A stretch of DNA of 64,000 bases from Lutraria lutraria (Eukaryota > Mollusca > Bivalvia > Venerida > Mactridae): positions 28,795,843 through 28,859,842 of the forward strand of contig OZ026838.1 of NCBI GenBank assembly GCA_964023205.1, in the 5' to 3' direction. The notes below the pieces were generated by a model that saw nothing but the letters and a program-made list of their open reading frames with translations, was not told the origin of the DNA and did not search any database. The stretch's first letter is position 1, and each line of letters begins with the position of its first letter. Position numbers and translations under genes: made by a program. Positions 59,265 to 64,000 of this stretch are shown piece by piece.

Positions 59265-59715
59265 ATCATCAGATTCCAGTACATCATCAGTATCTTAATG
59301 TCCCTGTACATCATCGGTATCTTCGTGTTGAAGTATATCATCGGTATCTTCATATTCCAGTACATAATCGGTATTTTCATAGTCCAGTAAACCATCGGTA
59401 CCTTCATATTCTAGTACACCATCAGTATCTTCATGTTCAAGTACACCATCGGTACCTTCATGTTCCAGTACACCATCGGTATCTTCATGTTCAAGTACAT
59501 AATCGGTATCTTCATGTTCCAGTACACCATCGGTATCCTCATTTTCAAGTACATAATCGGTATCTTCATATTCCAATCCGTCTTTGGTATCTTCATATTA
59601 CAGTACATCTTCAGTACCTTCATATTACAGTACATCATCGGTATCTTCATATTACAGTACATCATCGGTATCTTCATATTACAGTAGATTATCGGTATCT
59701 TCATATTACAGACCC
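59265..59715. repeat. 27-bp minisatellite upstream of GT copy 2
   Basis: About 16-17 copies of TTCCAGTACACCATCGGTAT + CTTCATG and variants, less than half the length of the array at copy 1. The minus strand frame would read HEDTDGVLE repeats, but frame openness follows from the 27-bp period. Confidence 0.9.
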
Positions 59716-60560
59716 AACTAAGTAGTATTTGTATTTTTCCTGCTATATGAATAGTTGTCCTTGGAATTAAAAAATAGTATTTTAAAATTCAACGGTGTTA
59801 TTCATTAGACAATCTATATCAGTATATCATAGATATTTGACTAACCGATCAATCATACTGTGTCAGTCCACTAGACATTTAATGTATCATTGAACTACAT
59901 GTACATGTATATCAACGATCTGAGCTGCTTTCAATAGCACTTGCACTTTGTATGGGAAAGTCAAATGGACGTAGAATAGTAGCAAAAATAACGAATACCA
60001 TTAGCACATTACAGTTCAAAATATTATGCAAAATATTATCATACATTAACAACTGTGAACCGTAGTATTTTCCGGAACCCAGCGAACGAATTATTATATA
60101 CAAGTGCATTATATATAACATAACAATCATATTTGATGCTTATACAGTGTATACATGTACATTTCTTTTTATTTTGCATTTGTACCGTATTTACGCATCT
60201 TTATTTATATATTCAGTATATTTAGAGTTAATTTTTCCACAGTCTAATAGCTATTCATACGTCATGAGCTATTCATGAAGTATGCTCGAATAAATCAAGA
60301 AAAATTCATGAATTTCATTCGAATAGGGATACAGTGTACTCTCATTGGTTCCATCCCGCTGACACAGGTCAATCAGTTTTCTGTCTTCCGGAGTCCTTAC
60401 CATTCGTAATGGAACATTTTTATTCATCCTTGTAGACCTTTGTATTATGTTCAGCTTGTTCGTAATGATACTTTTCGTGGTCATAAAGTTTGAAAGTTTA
60501 TTGTTTAAAATAATGTTATTCAATTGAAACAATAGGACACATAGTAGATTATGTCACATA
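59716..60560. other. upstream flank of GT copy 2, non-coding
   Basis: Aligns with the copy 1 flank (12,416-13,577) and lacks both the LINE 3' fragment of 12,880-13,215 and the LINE of 13,596-18,508, thus serving as their empty site. No exon can be placed. Confidence 0.45.
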
Positions 60561-60600
60561 TACATACATGTACAATATATACATTATGATAGCACACAAT

Positions 60601-60672
60601 CATACATACATACATACATACATACAATCATACATACATACATACATACATACATACATACATACATACATA
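60601..60672. repeat. (CATA)n microsatellite
   Basis: Sixteen or so CATA units, interrupted once by an AATCATACATA phase break. It grew from the ATCATACAAATATTCAT context seen unexpanded at 18,532 and 47,239. Confidence 0.9.
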
Positions 60673-60865
60673 GAATGCTTCACAACACATAAGGGACACT
60701 ACCTATAGAGAGCAAAGATATTGCGGAGCTTTGCGAGACATTAATCGTTTCGTATATGTGACAGTCGATACAACAGTCGATACTTGCATCACAATACACA
60801 TTTATCAAATTAAGATATCTTCAGCATTATATTTGCTGATTTTTGGCTGAAATTCTAAAATTCAG
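60673..60865. repeat. duplication module B4, left part
   Basis: Diverged match to about 18,690-18,800 (GCACATCACAATATACA, TTGGCTGAAAT). The transposon that follows is inserted within this module. Confidence 0.55.
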
Positions 60866-63410
60866 CATGTCCAACTTTGGCGGGCATGGCCTTATCGAGT
60901 ATCTGATCAATTTTCAAGGGAAACAACTACAATTCAGGGGTTTATATACAGTCTACCTAGTGTTACCCTCCTTGCTTGCATTATGCTGACTTTATTAGGG
61001 GTCATAAAGTAATAAAGTCAGTCACGCTACTGACTACTATTTTGACTGTACAAACGAAATTGACACAAAAAGCAATATGTCATTCTTCTAAATTTCAAGA
61101 TAAATCAGGAAGATAATTATGCTTATTACACTTTGATTGTTCAGTAATCAAATAAAACTATCCATACGTTAAAGTAGGATATGAAATATGATTGTTTTGT
61201 AGGATAACGTGTGTTTGGTATATAAAATGTGAAGAGCTTAATTGTTGAATTTATGGAGTATTTCTTTCATTACACGTGACCAAGAAAGGCGGTCTTTATA
61301 TTGAACCGTGAACACAATAATGACATACACTATAGTATTATACATTCAGTAATGTTGCAATTAACTGGGCTTAAAATGGAAGATCAATATAGTTACAAAT
61401 CGGATCCTAACAATAATACTTCACACCAGTTGGTGCAAAAATACATTGCGTGCTGAGTTTACTTCTTGTGTTGTAGTGGTGTGAATAGTGATATAGTATT
61501 TCAGTGAATGGATTACGAAAGACGAACTGGGTATGTTTATTTGTTTTGTACATCGAAAGGCATATGAGCGAAAGATTTTGATATCATAGTATTAGTATGA
61601 ACTGTCACCAGTGTCCCTCCATTGTGAAGCCAAAGACTTATATATACCAGGGATGCTATATTACATATTATATTTATATAGCATCCCTAGCTGTATATAC
61701 GTATTTATATCTATACAAGTCCTTGGTGTAGCTAAGTATACGACCGGTACTACATATTAGTTTCAGCATTTATTATACTTCAGATTGTATAATCAAATTA
61801 AAGTATCATTAATTTTTTTATTAAGTGTCGACAATTATTGTAATAAATCAATACAAATAATAGTAGCGTACACCGTAAGAATGTGCATTCGTCTCAGTAC
61901 TGTATACTGTCGATTAGCAGTACGACGTCACAACACGTGACTACTCTTTCAAAATGACGGCGCATATGGAGAATCGCTAAATCGCTAAATGCCAATATTA
62001 AATAACTAATATTTTTGTTATAAGATGGATTTTTTTAATGCCCAATTGTTTGTAAATAATGTGAGATGCGTATAAAAATCAATTATCAGGTAAAGTTAGC
62101 GACCATATAAAGGGATCTCAAAAATATGATTTTATCATCCGTCCTTTGTTTACACATCATTGAAAAAATAAATATACAAAGTAGTTAATCTATATTATTT
62201 TATTACATGTTTTAGTGACATGTGGACGTATGCCTAATTGATATATTTAGCATATAATTATATTATCAAAAATGACTTAATAATAAATTTCATTTAATGA
62301 AATATCATCGTCTTTTTAAGGCCCATTAGAACAATAGATGAAATGATAGTAAAATATAAGAAATATATATTTATTATTACTTGATCTGTAGCAATATTTA
62401 CATAAAGCCTTCCATTAGGCATATCTCATAAAATAGTTTTCAGACGCTTTTTCTTATTTTTTTTGCAACATGATTAAAAAATACTGTGCTGTTTTTCTAT
62501 ATGTACTGTGTGATAAAAATTGGAACGTTTTTATTGCAAGCAAAATTCAGTTTCATATCTATCTAGGTAAAATAAGACCTACTTCAATTTTAACATCCAA
62601 AAAGCTAATGGGGCTTTGACAATAATGAAAACCATCTTTTTATTTATTTTTATTTTTTTATAATATCAACACATTGGGTTATAAATATCGATTTTGCTTT
62701 TTATACGGAAGTAAAGTAAAATATTTCACAGATTCTAATATTTTCATCCATGTTGTAATATGTTTTAAGTCTTCAACCTCAGTTATCCTAAAACTGGATT
62801 CAACGCGTCTAATTTTTATAACCCTGTATAATGTATCATGCTGTGTCTGTATATACATAGATACCTAATCAGCAGATATGATCATCACCAAATGTTCGTT
62901 GTTTCCGTAAACGTACGTAAATATCCGAGATTTGCCGAACGATTGACGAATTGAACTTTAAAAAATCTAAGGGGTAGTTTTAAAAATCATCAAAAGGATC
63001 GAAGAAGATATTATTTGATTGTTTTCATATTTTATACGGCGAAAGAAATTAAATTTTCAAAACGAATGCAATGAGTACAAATTTGATCACGTTTCGTCCA
63101 AAAAAGTTATGATGCTGAAAACATAAAATTTTCATTGAAAAATCTACCAATTTTACGCTTTTTACATTGAATATAGAGGGAATCGATAGGTGTCTTTTTC
63201 AAACGCAAAAGGGTCGAGGAAAGCATTAATTTAAAATAATAAAAAATAACCATTAGAAAGATAAAAGATTAATTAAACTTTTGTGATGAATACAAATTTC
63301 GTATTTTAAATAGAATAAAAGTTATGACGATTATAGGGAAAATCCCCTTCTTTGTTTAATGTAAATTTTTTATCGATTTTCCAAATCAGCATGTCCGCGA
63401 AAGTTGAGTA
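60866..63410 (-). mobile_element. 2.54-kb non-coding DNA transposon (in B4), opposite orientation to the B1 member
   Basis: Ends CCAACTTTGGCGGGCATGG (60,871-60,889) and the inverse of CAACTTTCGCGGACATGCTG (63,404-63,385). First about 160 bp and last about 1.35 kb match the reverse complement of 18,905-21,171; the middle 1 kb (61,030-62,030) is specific and contains a foldback and the motif cluster also found near 855-930. No transposase frame. B1-equivalent flanks resume at 63,411. Confidence 0.75.
61630..61726. repeat. 97-bp foldback palindrome inside the B4 transposon
   Basis: Inner arms AGGGATGCTATAT (61,649-61,661) and ATATAGCATCCCT (61,676-61,688) are perfectly complementary; outer arms CCAAAGACTTATATATA and the inverse of CCAAGGACTTGTATAGATAT also pair. 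Could be a small MITE nested in the transposon or a cruciform-forming piece of it. Confidence 0.75.
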
Positions 63411-63780
63411 TGGATAAAATACAATGTAAATATATATTGTTTCCTATATGAAAAAAATAACTTACCTAAGAAAACGGAATCAAACTCCAATTAAGACCTT
63501 TCGGGTAACAGACATAGAACACCGTCACGCTATTAACATGTAGGCTAGTCTAAATACATCTAGGACTGTATACAGTCATGAAACCATATCTATATCATAA
63601 ATCTGCAATACACACAATTTGTTTGTAAATTTGCTGATAAATGGGGCGATGTGTTCTTTATTCTTCAATTACTTTTACAAACCAACCTAGACCAGAATGC
63701 GCAAGTGTTTCATGAAAAATCCATTTTTAAGTTTCCGCCAATATTCGCTACAAATAACTTTACAAATAACTAGCCACTAG
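63411..63780. repeat. duplication module B4, right part
   Basis: Diverged match to 18,810-18,905 then 21,170-21,330, i.e. across the B1 transposon site, which is empty here (CACGCTATTAACATGTAGGC at about 63,524). Homology fades near 63,780, before the old LINE fragment of B1/B3. Confidence 0.65.
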
Positions 63781-63847
63781 CGTATGATTAAACATGGTCT
63801 AGAGACACTGGTTACAATCAAAGGCAGTTTATTCGTTCATCTGGTGT

Positions 63848-64000
63848 TCATCGGCCCGTTTGACAGTTGTAGTCATTTCAGAGCCACCCTTGAGAGAGGG
63901 GAGAGAAAGTACCCATGTCAGATCCGGTCATCTATAATCCTACTCTTATTCGCGGAACATGCCTTACTCGTTTCCTTTGATTTCCTAAACATCTCTAAAT
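63848..64000 (-). repeat. tRNA-derived SINE, family A (partial, runs off the window)
   Basis: Matches the distal body of the family: inverse of GTTTGACAGTTGTAGTCATT + TCAGAGCC, then GAGAGGGGAGAGAAAGTACC and GCCTTACTCGTTTCCTTTGA. The tRNA-like head would lie beyond the right edge. Confidence 0.6.

Noticed and set aside
59231..59725. Repeat frames such as HEDTDGVLE on the minus strand and similar on the plus strand
   Set aside because: Same 27-bp period effect; the array is upstream of, not within, the glycosyltransferase coding region.

Overview
The window is AT-rich invertebrate nuclear DNA, most likely from a bivalve or related lophotrochozoan mollusc. This rests on spliced genes with canonical GT-AG sites, several APE-endonuclease non-LTR retrotransposons, three or more tRNA-headed SINE families and many short inverted-repeat transposons. 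The clade assignment is inference from repeat style and gene families; no species can be named. No bacterial, CRISPR, rRNA or viral genes were recognised.

The left edge (1-7,520) carries the terminal exon of a probable CABIT-domain gene (1,381-2,186, poly(A) signal at 2,951), a decayed transposon fragment with a promoter-like motif cluster (about 640-960), a SINE, and a composite of inverted and direct repeats (5,140-7,520) that encloses an 80-nt tRNA-like sequence.

The rest is an eroded tandem segmental duplication. A unit of order A - glycosyltransferase gene (GT) - minisatellite - B is present in about four copies. A modules lie at 7,640-9,467 (A1), 27,270-29,690 (A2), 42,840-46,163 (A3) and 53,800-57,351 (A4). 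B modules lie at 18,527-27,610 (B1), 36,290-37,110 (B2, fragment), 47,234-54,185 (B3) and about 60,560-63,780 (B4, fragment). B1-A2 and B3-A4 are the most similar pair and represent the latest duplication. Two GT copies look intact (minus strand, 11,323-9,468 and 59,189-57,352), each with a short first exon encoding a type II signal anchor and a long second exon with a DXD glycosyltransferase domain. A third survives only as about 50 bp at its 3' end (29,640-29,690). A 27-bp minisatellite sits just upstream of both intact genes.

The duplicates have been interrupted repeatedly, and the sister copies serve as empty-site controls. Insertions include a LINE with 18-bp target duplications (13,596-18,508) that itself hosts two inverted-repeat elements; a 2.3-2.5 kb inverted-repeat transposon inserted separately and in opposite orientation in B1 and B4; a 1.03 kb ACGT-rich element (43,296-44,329); a 518-bp element (44,691-45,208); and a 5'-truncated LINE (54,194-55,430). 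Three more LINEs fill 29,695-40,834, followed by an approximately 80-bp satellite (41,270-42,020).

The only genes that look functional are the two glycosyltransferases and the CABIT exon. A small frame of unknown function, kept in three B copies with frame-preserving indels and silent changes, is the best candidate for an undescribed coding exon. I found no convincing novel multi-gene system; the GT tandem array with its minisatellites is the most biologically interesting object here.
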